DNA of 64,000 bases from an uncultured Sutterella sp. (GCA_905197905.1 CAJKAP010000001.1:124001-188000), one strand, 5' to 3'; positions 24,823 through 33,896 are shown, counted from the first letter of the stretch. The notes: a model not told the origin generated them from the letters alone. A program made the numbers and translations.

Positions 24823-25671
24823 TTAGAACGTCACTTTATCAGGATCTTGCCCCGAGAAGGCCATTTCTGGGAAGGCATCGATTGCCTTCATATCTTCTGC
24901 GCTCAATTCAAAGTCAAAGACTTCGGTGTTGGAGATAATGCGGCTTTCCGTCACAGACTTAGGCAGCGGCACCAAACCGTTTTGGAGAACCCAACGGAGC
25001 ACCACTTGAGCAACGGTCTTACCGTACTTAGCTGCGAGCGCTTCGAGTTTTGGTTCTTTCAAAAGATTGCCAGCGCCTAACGGACTCCAGGCTTCAAGCG
25101 CAATACCATTCGCCTTGCAGAAGTCCACGGTTTCTTTTTGCGTCCAACCCGGGTGGTATTCAATCTGATTGACCATCGGCTTGACATCGGTCTTCATCAA
25201 GGCGGCCAAGTGGTGCGGCTTGAAGTTGGAAACGCCAATGGCCTTAATGCGACCAGCACGATAGAGCTCCGTCATAGCGCGCCAGGTTTCCAGGTTAATT
25301 TCTTCCCAATTTTCAAAGCGAGAAGAGGAGGCAGGCCAGTGAATGAGGTAGAGATCCAAATAGTCGAGCTGCAAATCCGTCAGCGTGCGCTCAAAGGCGT
25401 CGAGCGTTGTCTGATAGCCACGGAAGTCGTTCCACACTTTGCTTGTCACAAAGAGGTCTTCACGAGCTACGCGAGAAGCCTTAATGGCGGCACCCACGCT
25501 ACGTTCGTTCCCATAAATCGCAGCCGTATCAATATGGCGGTAGCCAGCACGCAAAGCGCGCATCACAGAGTTCACAGCAGTGTCGCCATCGGGCGCCTGC
25601 CAGGTACCAAAGCCTAGAATCGGCATACCGTAACCATTGGAAAGGGTGACTTTTGTCGTTAAAGAGGACAT
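24823..25671 (-). CDS. Aldo/keto reductase (2,5-diketo-gluconate reductase type)
   Basis: A 282-residue NADPH-dependent reductase of AKR family 5-like enzymes. The start at 25671 (MSSLTTKVTLSNGYGMPILG) follows a GGAAG site; the frame extends further upstream without family similarity. The catalytic tetrad is complete: D48 (HIDTA), Y53 (IYGNE), K78 (TSKVW) and H111 (LIHWP). The cofactor-binding end LPKSVTESRIISN is present. Such enzymes reduce keto-sugars and toxic aldehydes such as methylglyoxal. It is not in an obvious operon. Substrate is unknown. Confidence 0.93.
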   Translation of the reverse strand: MSSLTTKVTLSNGYGMPILGFGTWQAPDGDTAVNSVMRALRAGYRHIDTAAIYGNERSVGAAIKASRVAREDLFVTSKVWNDFRGYQTTLDAFERTLTDLQLDYLDLYLIHWPASSSRFENWEEINLETWRAMTELYRAGRIKAIGVSNFKPHHLAALMKTDVKPMVNQIEYHPGWTQKETVDFCKANGIALEAWSPLGAGNLLKEPKLEALAAKYGKTVAQVVLRWVLQNGLVPLPKSVTESRIISNTEVFDFELSAEDMKAIDAFPEMAFSGQDPDKVTF

Positions 25672-26010
25672 TTCATAGCTTCCTATAGTCAAAAGTTTAA
25701 AAAGAAAGGAAGTACTCACTACGCAATCTTTCCTTGTTTTATTGGGGTAGAGAAAAAGATCCAGACCTAGTGGCTCTATTTTTCTCACTTTTCTTGCTAG
25801 GAGACGCTTCCTTTTCTTCGCTTCCTTGATAAAACCAATAACTGCTCCAGTTTTTCTGTAGAAGTCTCTCTGGTACTTACTAAAAAGTTATCGATTTCAG
25901 TTAAGCGATAGATATTTTCTTATTCTAGAGGATATGTCCTCGAAGACATACGTTCGGTGCAAATTGTCACAGAATCGAGGATTCCGTCATAACCTAAAAA
26001 TACTCTGGAA
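25672..26010. other. Intergenic region upstream of the aldo/keto reductase
   Basis: No gene is seen here. It must hold the reductase promoter. The one notable structure is an inverted repeat TATGTC/GACATA with a six-base loop (25933-25950). Confidence 0.4.
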
Positions 26011-26050
26011 AAAAGAAAACGCCGTCAAGCTTTTGTTGTGCGAGACGGCA
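26011..26050 (-). terminator. Terminator after the glycerophosphodiesterase gene
   Basis: Leftward, arms GCCGTC and GACGGC with a 17-base loop are followed by GTTTTCTTTT. It begins 58 bp after the stop. Confidence 0.75.
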
Positions 26051-26107
26051 TTTCATGAAAGTGAACATTCACTAACAGTCGCTAGAACTAGGTGAAATTC
26101 TGGTCGG

Positions 26108-26890
26108 TTAGGCGATTGGGTGAACCAAATCTAAGCGATCGGTGCAAAGACCATCCACGCCCATGCGCAAAATTTCATGCACTCGTTTGGGATCGTTCAC
26201 GGTGTAGCAGAAAATCCAACGACCCATGGCGTGCACTTCATCGATCAACTCTTGCGTTAAGCGCTTGTGGTTGCAGTGAAGGGCCACACAGTCGGTTTCT
26301 TCTAAGATTTCGCGCCAGTTTTCGGGGAATTCATCCACCAAGAAACCACGGGGAATATCTGGTGCTGCAGCATAGGCACCACGCAGAGCGTCGGGCTTAA
26401 AGGAAGAGAAAAGCGGAACTTCAGGCACAATACCCGCAGCCTTGCCACCGCCCGCCTTGACCAAGTCGCTGTAGAGCTCTGCAGTTAAGTGAGCGACCAC
26501 TTCGCCCGTTTCACGTTCAAAGCCAGGAGCGGGCTTAATTTCGATATTGAGCCAGACTTGGTTGGCACGACACCAACGAACAGCCTGTTCAAAACCAGCA
26601 GGAGGTTCACCCGCATAAAAGGGGCTGTACCAGCTACCCGCATCGAGCTGACGGATTTCGGCAGCGGTCAATTCTGGAACACTACGGCTATCACGGATAA
26701 TGCGACCAAACTTCGGGTCATGCATGATCACAGGGATACCGTCTTTGCTCAACATGGCATCGGTTTCAAAAGCGTGATAACCGTGCTCTAAACCAACGCG
26801 GAAACCAGCCATGGTGTTTTCCGGGCCCATGGTACCTGCGCCGCGATGCGCAATGATTTTTCGAAAGGGCCAAGGAAGAAGGGTAGACAT
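26108..26890 (-). CDS. Cytoplasmic glycerophosphodiester phosphodiesterase, UgpQ type
   Basis: A 260-residue TIM-barrel enzyme hydrolysing glycerophosphodiesters to glycerol 3-phosphate and an alcohol. The start at 26890 has GGAG nine bases upstream. Active-site residues are visible: H15-R16 (IAHRGAG), E24 in PENT, E42 and D44 (FETDAMLSKDG), H57 (VIMHD) and E117-x-K119 (LNIEIKP). No signal peptide is present, so it works in the cytoplasm like UgpQ rather than GlpQ. No transporter gene for its substrate is adjacent. A terminator follows. Confidence 0.93.
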   Translation of the reverse strand: MSTLLPWPFRKIIAHRGAGTMGPENTMAGFRVGLEHGYHAFETDAMLSKDGIPVIMHDPKFGRIIRDSRSVPELTAAEIRQLDAGSWYSPFYAGEPPAGFEQAVRWCRANQVWLNIEIKPAPGFERETGEVVAHLTAELYSDLVKAGGGKAAGIVPEVPLFSSFKPDALRGAYAAAPDIPRGFLVDEFPENWREILEETDCVALHCNHKRLTQELIDEVHAMGRWIFCYTVNDPKRVHEILRMGVDGLCTDRLDLVHPIA

Positions 26891-27174
26891 CGTTGAAAAC
26901 TCCACACTATGTGAAAGAAAGAGAAGTTTGTCTGCTCATTCTAGGACGATTAAGGGCATTTTTGGGGACTCTAAAAATGCGAAAAAAGAAATACACCTTA
27001 AGAGAAAGTGACTAGAGTGATGATAAGTCTATGAAATATAAGGATTTTTTGACTCTCTAAGCTCTTTTCCTTATTTTGCATTCTTGCGGTGGCTGTGTTC
27101 AAATAGAGACTATGCAGTGCTGTTGAAGACTCTAACAGTACTTCCGAATCACCTTTTTAATGAGGAAGATAAAA

Positions 27175-28176
27175 ATGCAACGACGTCTACTACTAGAAGC
27201 CATGGGTTTACTCTGCGTAACTGCTGGATTGAGCTTTCCGGCAGCTTCTTTTGCGAGCTTACCCAAGGGAGAAGGTAGTAACCCCGTTCGTTTAGTGGTG
27301 CCTTATCCACCGGGAGGTCCGTTGGATGTGTCGGCTCGTGCGATTGCCGACACGGTGAAGGATGAATTGGGCAATGTGATTGTCGACAATCGTCCTGGTG
27401 CTGGCGGTGGTGTAGGGATGGCCTACGTTGCTCGTCAACCAGGCGATGGCTACACGCTCGTTGTGGGCGCTGTGGCAACGCATGCCATTAATCCGCACCT
27501 CTACAAGCGTCTTCCTTACGATCCTGTGAAGGATTTCAAGCCAGTGACCTTGATCGCTCACGTGCCGAATGTGCTCGTGATTACGCCAGAGTTCGCGCAA
27601 AAGTCGGGCGTGAAAACTGTGGCTGATTTGGTTGCTTACGCAAAACAGCACGCTGGTGAATTGAATTACGCCTCGGGTGGCAATGGTTCTGCAGGTCATA
27701 TGGCTGCGGAACTCTTGAAGAACCGAGAAGGCATTAATATGGTGCACGTCCCGTTCAATGGGGCGGCCGCCGCTCGTATGTCGGTTTTGGCAGGTCAGAC
27801 AGACTTGATTTTCGACAATCTCGCCAGTTGCCTGCCTAATATTGAAAACGGTAAGTTGATTGCGCTAGCCGTCACGACAAAGGCACGCACCCCAATGTTG
27901 CCAGACGTTCCGACAATGGAAGAGGCTGGCGTAAAGGATTTCGACATTTCAACTTGGTACGGTCTATTCGTCGCGGCAAGTACACCAGACGATGTCGTTG
28001 CTGATTTGAACAAGGTATTGACGAAAGCGTTGACCTCAGCTGAGCTACAAAAGCGATTGGAAAAGTTGGGTGGCATGGTTACCCCCACAACGTCTGCTGA
28101 ATTCGCTCAACTGATTAGTCGTGAAAGTGAAAAGTACGCCCAACTCGTAAAGATTTCGGGCGCTAAAGTGGATTAA
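27175..28176 (+). CDS. Tripartite tricarboxylate transporter binding protein (Bug/TctC family)
   Basis: A 333-residue periplasmic binding protein. The start at 27175 is chosen because GAGGAAG ends six bases upstream; an ATG 15 bases earlier lies against that site. A signal peptide (MQRRLLLEAMGLL, cleavage near SFA-SLPK) precedes the Bug-family start VRLVVPYPPGGPLDVSARAIAD. VDNRPGAGGGVGMAYVA, LNYASGGNGSAGHMAAELL and TWYGLFVAASTP are family blocks. It is the first gene of a tctCBA operon, so it delivers a carboxylate ligand to TctA/TctB. The ligand is unknown. Confidence 0.94.
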   Translation: MQRRLLLEAMGLLCVTAGLSFPAASFASLPKGEGSNPVRLVVPYPPGGPLDVSARAIADTVKDELGNVIVDNRPGAGGGVGMAYVARQPGDGYTLVVGAVATHAINPHLYKRLPYDPVKDFKPVTLIAHVPNVLVITPEFAQKSGVKTVADLVAYAKQHAGELNYASGGNGSAGHMAAELLKNREGINMVHVPFNGAAAARMSVLAGQTDLIFDNLASCLPNIENGKLIALAVTTKARTPMLPDVPTMEEAGVKDFDISTWYGLFVAASTPDDVVADLNKVLTKALTSAELQKRLEKLGGMVTPTTSAEFAQLISRESEKYAQLVKISGAKVD

Positions 28177-28193
28177 CTCGCACGACACTACTT

Positions 28194-28216
28194 CGGCCCC
28201 GAGATGCTCGGGGCCG
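28194..28216 (+). promoter_or_regulatory. Strong hairpin between tctC-like gene and tctB
   Basis: A perfect 10-bp GC-rich stem (CGGCCCCGAG and CTCGGGGCCG) with a three-base loop, 17 bp after the binding-protein stop and without a T-run. Such elements between a binding protein and its membrane partners usually shield the upstream message from 3' decay, raising binding-protein yield. Confidence 0.7.
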
Positions 28217-28298
28217 TTGCGTTCTGTGTGCCGTGCAAAAAGAAATTGGTTAAAGGGCTAACGTTGCTATGACGTATCCAATTACCCATAGGACACCT

Positions 28299-28760
28299 AT
28301 GAGAATCAAACACGAAAAAAATTTTTGGGCTGGGGTTCTCTTCGTATTAATTGGCGCGATCGCCGTCATCGCTGCTCAAGAGAACGATTTGGGAAGTCTT
28401 TCCCATATGGGGCCTGCCTATTTTCCAACGATCCTGGGGACAGGATTAGTGATTTTAGGGTTAGTGATTGCCGTGAAGGCTCTCTTTATCAAACCTGCCG
28501 AGGGCAGTAGCCGTATTGAACCCGTGCACTGGAGCGTGCTCCTTTTTGTGCTGGGTGGTGTGGCCTGCTTTGCGTTTGCGCTCCTGAGCTTAGGGCTCAT
28601 GATTGCGTTGGCACTGATGATTGCCGTCTCTTCGCTTGCCTCTCCGATGGCTCGTCGTAAAGAGGTCGGTGTGTTGATTGTGGTGCTCTGCGCAGTCTGC
28701 TGGGGCGTTTTCGTCTATGGACTCGGATTCCAAGTCCCTGTTTGGCCAAGCTTTTTCTAA
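28299..28760 (+). CDS. tctB: Tripartite tricarboxylate transporter small membrane subunit TctB
   Basis: A 153-residue inner-membrane protein with four predicted helices. The start at 28299 follows AGGA at five bases; an in-frame ATG 30 bases upstream is possible. Family features are the N-terminal NFWAGVLFVLIGAIAVIAAQ helix, GSLSHMGPAYFPTILGTGL, and the C-terminal pair of helices ending GLGFQVPVWPSFF. It is the poorly conserved small subunit that pairs with TctA, encoded 12 bp downstream. Confidence 0.92.
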   Translation: MRIKHEKNFWAGVLFVLIGAIAVIAAQENDLGSLSHMGPAYFPTILGTGLVILGLVIAVKALFIKPAEGSSRIEPVHWSVLLFVLGGVACFAFALLSLGLMIALALMIAVSSLASPMARRKEVGVLIVVLCAVCWGVFVYGLGFQVPVWPSFF

Positions 28761-28772
28761 GGAAGCCTGGTC

Positions 28773-30275
28773 ATGGATTTAATTGCTAATTTGTGGCTCG
28801 GGTTCGAGCAGGCTATTAGCCTACAAAATTTGCTTTACTGCTTTGTGGGGGTCTCTGTTGGGACACTCATCGGCGTGCTTCCTGGTATGGGCCCTGTGGC
28901 AACCGTAGCCATGCTCTTACCGATTACCTACTCGCTCGATCCTGCGACGGCTCTTATCATGCTCGCGGGGATTTACTATGGCGCCCAGTATGGTGGCTCG
29001 ACGACAGCAGTGCTCGTCAATATTCCTGGTGAAGCCGCTGCGGTGGTAACGTGCCTAGATGGGCACAAAATGGCCCGCGCAGGGCGTGCTGGTGCTGCGC
29101 TAGGGGTTGCTGCGATTGGGAGCTTTATCGCTGGGTGTTTTGCCACGGTGTTGATCGCCGCCTTTGCGGAACCCTTGACCGAACTCGCCTTTAAGTTTGG
29201 TCCAGCCGAATACTTCTCTTTGATGGTGCTGGGGCTTGTGAGCGCTGTGGTGCTTGCGAATGGTGACCTCTTAAAAGCCATCGCGATGATTTTGGTGGGG
29301 CTTCTTTTGGGGCTGGTTGGTACGGACGTCAACTCTGGTGCATTGCGCTATACCTTTGGCATTGATGAGCTGATGGAAGGGCTTGACTTCGTGGCGCTCT
29401 CCATGGGGATTTATGGTTTTGCCGAAATTATGCGAAACCTTGAGCAGAGCCAGACTCGCTCCTTTGTTCCAGAGAAAATCAAAAGCGTTTTACCTAGCAA
29501 AGAAGAAATGAAAGCCTCGGCGGGTCCGATTGCTCGTGGGACGATTTTGGGCTCCCTTTTGGGGATTCTGCCTGGTGGCGGCGCGCTACTTTCAAGCTTT
29601 GCCTCTTACACCTTAGAGAAGAAGCTTGCCGGGAAAAACGCCTCTCCCGCCTTTGGGGAAGGGAATATCCGTGGGGTTGCGGGTCCAGAGTCCGCCAATA
29701 ATGCGGGTGCCCAGACGAGTTTCATTCCAATGCTCACCTTGGGGATTCCGTCTAATGCGGTGATGGCGTTGATGATCGGGGCAATGATGATTCATGACAT
29801 CACGCCTGGTCCTCAAGTTATGCAGATGAACCCAGATCTTTTCTGGGGGCTGATTGTCTCGATGTGGGTAGGGAACCTCATTCTCATCATCTTGAATCTG
29901 CCACTGATTGGGCTTTGGGTACAACTCTTGCGTGTGCCATATCGCTGGCTCTACCCTGCGATTTTGTGCTTCTGCTGTATTGGGGTCTTCTCCATTAGCA
30001 ACAACGTTTTCCATATTTGGATGACGATTGGTTTCGGGCTCTTGGGCTACATCTTCTATAAGCTCGACTGCGAAGGGGCACCACTTATCTTAGGGTTCAT
30101 CTTGGGACCGATGATGGAAGAATATATGCGCCGTGCGCTGATTCTCTCGCGAGGAGACCTCACGACTTTCGTGACAAGCCCAATTTCCGCAGGACTGCTC
30201 CTCGTCTCGTTGGTGTTGCTTCTTTTAGTGCTTGCACCAAGTATTCGCAAAGGACGAGAAAAAGCCTTCCAATAA
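28773..30275 (+). CDS. tctA: Tripartite tricarboxylate transporter large permease TctA
   Basis: A 500-residue inner-membrane permease with roughly eleven helices. It shows the two inverted signature loops of the family, GVLPGMGP (about residue 31) and GILPGGGA (about 265), each near the start of a homologous half, and YYGAQYGGSTTAVLVNIPGE. Together with TctB and the Bug-type binding protein it forms a secondary, sodium- or proton-coupled high-affinity carboxylate importer. It ends before a terminator shared with the convergent flavoprotein gene. Confidence 0.95.
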   Translation: MDLIANLWLGFEQAISLQNLLYCFVGVSVGTLIGVLPGMGPVATVAMLLPITYSLDPATALIMLAGIYYGAQYGGSTTAVLVNIPGEAAAVVTCLDGHKMARAGRAGAALGVAAIGSFIAGCFATVLIAAFAEPLTELAFKFGPAEYFSLMVLGLVSAVVLANGDLLKAIAMILVGLLLGLVGTDVNSGALRYTFGIDELMEGLDFVALSMGIYGFAEIMRNLEQSQTRSFVPEKIKSVLPSKEEMKASAGPIARGTILGSLLGILPGGGALLSSFASYTLEKKLAGKNASPAFGEGNIRGVAGPESANNAGAQTSFIPMLTLGIPSNAVMALMIGAMMIHDITPGPQVMQMNPDLFWGLIVSMWVGNLILIILNLPLIGLWVQLLRVPYRWLYPAILCFCCIGVFSISNNVFHIWMTIGFGLLGYIFYKLDCEGAPLILGFILGPMMEEYMRRALILSRGDLTTFVTSPISAGLLLVSLVLLLLVLAPSIRKGREKAFQ

Positions 30276-30300
30276 GACTAAAAACTTTTTAACCAAAGCA

Positions 30301-30332
30301 AAAGAGCCAAGGACCGAAATCCTTGGCTCTTT
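30301..30332. terminator. Bidirectional terminator between tctA and the flavoprotein reductase
   Basis: A perfect 13-bp stem, AAAGAGCCAAGGA and TCCTTGGCTCTTT, with a six-base loop. T-rich sequence follows on the plus strand (GCTTTG) and the minus strand (GCTTTTG). Confidence 0.85.
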
Positions 30333-30351
30333 GCTTTGTTGTGGGAGGCGC

Positions 30352-32148
30352 TTAACGAAGCATTACCGCATTCGTACCAGCTGTACGACCAAAGACCATG
30401 CAGTCTGCGATCGCGTTACCGCCTAAGCGGTTCGAGCCGTGGATACCGCCAGTGACTTCACCAGCAGCATAGAGTCCAGGAATGACGTTGCCTTCGGCGT
30501 CAAGCACTTGGCCTTGCGGGTTGATCTTGATGCCGCCCATCGTATGGTGCACCGTTGGCACTTTACGGCTAGCGTACCAAGGTCCTTCAGTCATTTGACG
30601 GTCAGCCTTATTGTTCGCAACGAAGCCCAATTCATCTGGTGCCTTGGTTTCAACAGCCTTGTTGTAAGCATCAATACTAGCTTTCAACTTAGCGGGATCC
30701 ATCTTGCACTTCTGAGCGAGTTCTTCGAGCGTGTTAGCTTCCACAACAGCACCAACGGCGGCCATATTCTTAATGGAATCGCCATTGTTGTCGATAAAGT
30801 CGCGAGAGGGATAACGCAGATGGTTCACCACAATCCAGTACTGACCACCTTTTTGCGCAAAAATCGCTTTGGCTAAGACGTCACGCGCAGCGCCTTCGTT
30901 CACGAAGCGTTCGCCCGCGCTGTTGACAAAGATACGGTTACGACCCGAGGTGCGGATATGTTCCATCAAGCCAGTGCCTGGCGTGCCACAAGGATGGAGC
31001 TGAATATCATCTAAGCCCACCAGTGCGGCACCATATTTTTCAGCCAAAATCAAGCCTTCACCCTGAGCTGCTTTATTTAAGTTGGTCGTGCCGATGTGGC
31101 TATTTAATTCCACATCTTTCCATACGCCCGTGTTCACCTTCTGGCGAAGCGGAATATTGGCTCCAAAGCCGCCCGTAGCAATCACTACAGCGGGGCTCTT
31201 CACGTTGATCGTACGACCGAAATTCTTTGCCACGACCCCAGTGATACGACCGTCTTCTTTCTTTAAATCGATAACTTGAGCGTCGGTGTAGACCTCAATA
31301 GCGCCATTGGTTTCGGCAATGCGCTTTTCAAAGGCGCGAATGTAGCTGTTGCCAGACGGGGTAGAAGGATAGTGGCTACGTTGCCAGAGCGCGCCCGTTG
31401 CGGTACCGACCTCATCCTTAAAGATCACGCCTTCCATTTCCATCCAATGAACAGCATCGAGTGCGCGAGAAGTTAAGTGACGCACCAGGGCGGGATCCCC
31501 TTTATCGTGACCACCGTGCATGGTTTGTTCAAAGAAGTAGCGAGTGGAGTCTTCAATACCCTGCTTGCCTTGACGAAGCGGGTCGGGAGCATTGAGAGCC
31601 CCTTCACTCACGTTGGTGGAGCCACCCAAGAAGCCCAACTTTTCAAGAATGATGACCTTACGAGCACCCGCTTCGTAGGCAGAAATCGCCGCGGCAAGCC
31701 CAGAGCCGCCACCACCCACAATGACCACGTCAGACTGCAGATCGAGTACGCCTACAGGATGCGTTTCTACTTTCTTATTTAAGGCCTCCATATCTTGAGT
31801 GGCGCCTTGAAGGGCTTTCTTCACACCTTCACGCACGGCAAAAGAACTCAATGTGGCACCCGTGACGCCGTCAACCCCTAAACTCTGATAGTCCAAGATT
31901 TTGGCGGTAACTTTTTCAATGGCTTTGCGTCCAACGCCAATCGTTTCAAGGTTTTCGCTAGCATCAATACTTTCAATACGATGCTCTGAAACCGTCACTT
32001 TTACGGTGACAGGCGCATTGTGACCCGTCACGGTGGCGGTATAGGTACCAGGTTTGAAAGTGTATTGAGGTTGCGTATTTTCAGCTGCTTGCGCCTGGCA
32101 AGTGAGACCCAAGAGAGCGAGATTAAGTGCAAGGATGAGTTTTTTCAT
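30352..32148 (-). CDS. Periplasmic flavoprotein reductase, fumarate/urocanate-reductase-like (FMN_bind plus FAD_binding_2)
   Basis: A 598-residue exported flavoenzyme. A signal peptide (cleavage near residue 22) is followed by an FMN_bind domain (about 30-115) with the covalent FMN attachment motif DGVTGATLSS, T99 being the flavinylation site used by ApbE. The FAD domain starts with VVIVGGGGSGLAAA (GGGGSG 145-150) and ends with TVHHTMGGIKI and HGSNRLGGNAIADCMVFGR, as in flavocytochrome c reductases. No haem-binding CxxCH is present, so electrons must come from a separate cytochrome or quinol donor. It is convergent with tctCBA; the pair may import and reduce related carboxylates. The true acceptor is unknown. 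Confidence 0.92.
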   Translation of the reverse strand: MKKLILALNLALLGLTCQAQAAENTQPQYTFKPGTYTATVTGHNAPVTVKVTVSEHRIESIDASENLETIGVGRKAIEKVTAKILDYQSLGVDGVTGATLSSFAVREGVKKALQGATQDMEALNKKVETHPVGVLDLQSDVVIVGGGGSGLAAAISAYEAGARKVIILEKLGFLGGSTNVSEGALNAPDPLRQGKQGIEDSTRYFFEQTMHGGHDKGDPALVRHLTSRALDAVHWMEMEGVIFKDEVGTATGALWQRSHYPSTPSGNSYIRAFEKRIAETNGAIEVYTDAQVIDLKKEDGRITGVVAKNFGRTINVKSPAVVIATGGFGANIPLRQKVNTGVWKDVELNSHIGTTNLNKAAQGEGLILAEKYGAALVGLDDIQLHPCGTPGTGLMEHIRTSGRNRIFVNSAGERFVNEGAARDVLAKAIFAQKGGQYWIVVNHLRYPSRDFIDNNGDSIKNMAAVGAVVEANTLEELAQKCKMDPAKLKASIDAYNKAVETKAPDELGFVANNKADRQMTEGPWYASRKVPTVHHTMGGIKINPQGQVLDAEGNVIPGLYAAGEVTGGIHGSNRLGGNAIADCMVFGRTAGTNAVMLR

Positions 32149-32173
32149 GATGCGGTTTGACTCCAGTGGTCAA

Positions 32174-32896
32174 TGAGAGGAGGTTATTTTCTCTATTTTA
32201 AGGACTCAACTGAACAAAATCCCTAGGGTTTTCACGGACTCAGGAATCCTCGGGAAAACGCTTCACTGGAACTTTCCCCCTCCTGGTTAAAGCGTAAATT
32301 TCCAATCCAAAAGTGCCTGTCCAAAAATATCAAATTATGTTGATTGTCCAATAAGTGAGTATTCCAGTTTATGGAAATGAATTGTATTTCATAATATGTT
32401 GATAAATAGGAAAATTTTATCGTATAGTACTATCAGACAAAAGTTAAAGTAAGTAAATTTGGACTTAGTAAAATGAAGCGATTTGAGTATTCAATATTTT
32501 GTCCTTTTTGAAGGTATTTTTACTTTTATCCAACCATAAACCTTCTTTGGACAAAGTGTTTTCACTCGAAAAATAGGGACTACCTCCCGAAAATAAGGCT
32601 TCCTAAGAAGAGAAAAAATACAACATAGATTAGCCTATAAGTATTGAAAAATATACTAGTACCTCTATAAGACAAAAATTAAAGTTAGATAAAAACGGTC
32701 AATAATTTTGAGAGGCTTAATTCTGAGTATGATAGACCAAAAAGTATAACTTTATCTTTTGTCCTACACAGATACCGACTGAAATTATTGATATAAAGCG
32801 AATTTTTGTTGTTTTTTCTCTAATACGCTCAAAGTATCCGAAAAATGGCCGTTTTTCGACCTAGAGGGAGGCGGCAGGAAGAAAGGTGAACCGCTC
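32174..32896. other. Noncoding region with spaced direct repeats and TTGTCC/GGACAA motifs
   Basis: About 720 bp without a convincing gene between the flavoprotein start and the GNAT stop. Two related blocks occur 232-235 bp apart: TAGTAC (32425) followed by AGACAAAAGTTAAAGT (from 32435), and TAGTAC (32657) followed by AGACAAAAATTAAAGT (from 32670). TGTCC or GGACA words recur (32318, 32346, 32509, 32549, 32758). The region is strongly AT-rich. It must carry the promoter of the flavoprotein gene, and the repeats could be operator sites for its control. TTGAC/GTCAA with a seven-base gap (32157-32173) lies just before that gene's start. Confidence 0.5.
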
Positions 32897-33409
32897 TTAA
32901 AGCAGAAGACTCATGGCAATAAGTCGCACGTCATTGTCCTCTTCTTCATCAATGTCGCCTGTTGGTAGAAAGCCTTGCTTTCGCCAAAAGTGTTCGCTCT
33001 GACGGTTGCCTTCTGCATAACTCAATAGGATTTCTTTGAAGCCAGCTTTGCGGCAAACTTCAAAAAGCGTTTTCATTAGTTTGCTTCCAATACCTTGGCC
33101 TTGGAGCGCATCGTTCATCATGAAAAAGCCAAGTAGCACACAATCTTCTTCTGGATAAGCGAAGATGAGTTCAAGTACGGCCACTAATTGACCGTCTTTG
33201 TCAAAATAGCCTAGGTAGTGTTTGTTTTGAGAGGAAGCTCCTGGCGGCAAGGAGGAGAGATCATGCAAAAGCGAAGCTTTGCTGAGCGCTTTGCCAAGAT
33301 GACGATAGTAGTCCGTATGTCGCGCGCAGAGGCGATAAAGAAGTTCGATATCTTCTTTTTTGAGAGGACGAACAAAGTAGTCTTTGCTTAGCAATTGCGG
33401 TGAAAACAT
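32897..33409 (-). CDS. GNAT-family N-acetyltransferase
   Basis: A 170-residue acetyltransferase. The start at 33409 (MFSPQLLSKDYFVRPLKKED) gives a normal GNAT N-terminus; the frame continues upstream without family content and would run into the divergent gene. The acetyl-CoA pyrophosphate loop is QGQGIGSK in motif A (preceded by LLGFFMMNDA), and motif B contains LSYAEGNRQSEHFWRKQGFLPTG. The family acetylates amino groups of antibiotics, polyamines, proteins or amino acids; the target here is unknown. It diverges from the I9-like gene at 33561. Confidence 0.88.
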   Translation of the reverse strand: MFSPQLLSKDYFVRPLKKEDIELLYRLCARHTDYYRHLGKALSKASLLHDLSSLPPGASSQNKHYLGYFDKDGQLVAVLELIFAYPEEDCVLLGFFMMNDALQGQGIGSKLMKTLFEVCRKAGFKEILLSYAEGNRQSEHFWRKQGFLPTGDIDEEEDNDVRLIAMSLLL

Positions 33410-33560
33410 AGAGGCCACTTCAAAGGAAACGGATAATATCGTGGCGAAAAGGCGAAAAATTGCATTTCGTTGCTTTTGCTTTTCACGAAAAAGTCTTCTC
33501 ATTTTAGTGAAATGCGTCAACATGCGCATACCACCTATCCGCAACAAAGGAATAGACGAA

Positions 33561-33896
33561 ATGCGAAAACCCGTTTTCTTTGCGCTGCTCTCTAGCGCCA
33601 CCATGCTTCTTACGCAACCCGCTGCAGCCGTCATGCCACCTGTAGAGCATGGCGCAGAATACGTTTCCCGCACGTTGATTGTGTACTATGACGTCTCTCA
33701 CGGAAAAGAAGCGCTCCTAGAGGCCGCGAAAAAAGAAGGCGCTAAGGTCGTTTATGACTACAAGATCATTAACGCTGTAGCGCTCAGCGTTCCTGAAAAG
33801 GACAATATCGAAGAGGCCATTACTTTCTTTGAAAAGGTCCCTGGCGTTCTTCAAGTGGTGCGCGATCAAGTGCAGCACACTATGCGTCTGCAATAA
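33561..33896 (+). CDS. Exported protein resembling a stand-alone subtilisin propeptide (inhibitor I9-like)
   Basis: A 111-residue protein with a signal peptide (MRKPVFFALLSSATMLL, cleavage near AAA-VM at residue 23). The mature 85 residues follow the beta-alpha-beta-beta-alpha-beta pattern of peptidase S8 propeptides: TLIVYYDV, KEALLEAAKKEGAKVVYDYKIINAVALSVPE, then a helix and GVLQVVRDQVQ. The order AxxVVYDYKIINAVA-PE-GVxxVxxD is characteristic of inhibitor I9. No protease domain follows; the gene ends in a terminator. AAGGA lies ten bases before the ATG. It could inhibit or fold a secreted protease in the periplasm. The fold call is by pattern only. Confidence 0.7.
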   Translation: MRKPVFFALLSSATMLLTQPAAAVMPPVEHGAEYVSRTLIVYYDVSHGKEALLEAAKKEGAKVVYDYKIINAVALSVPEKDNIEEAITFFEKVPGVLQVVRDQVQHTMRLQ

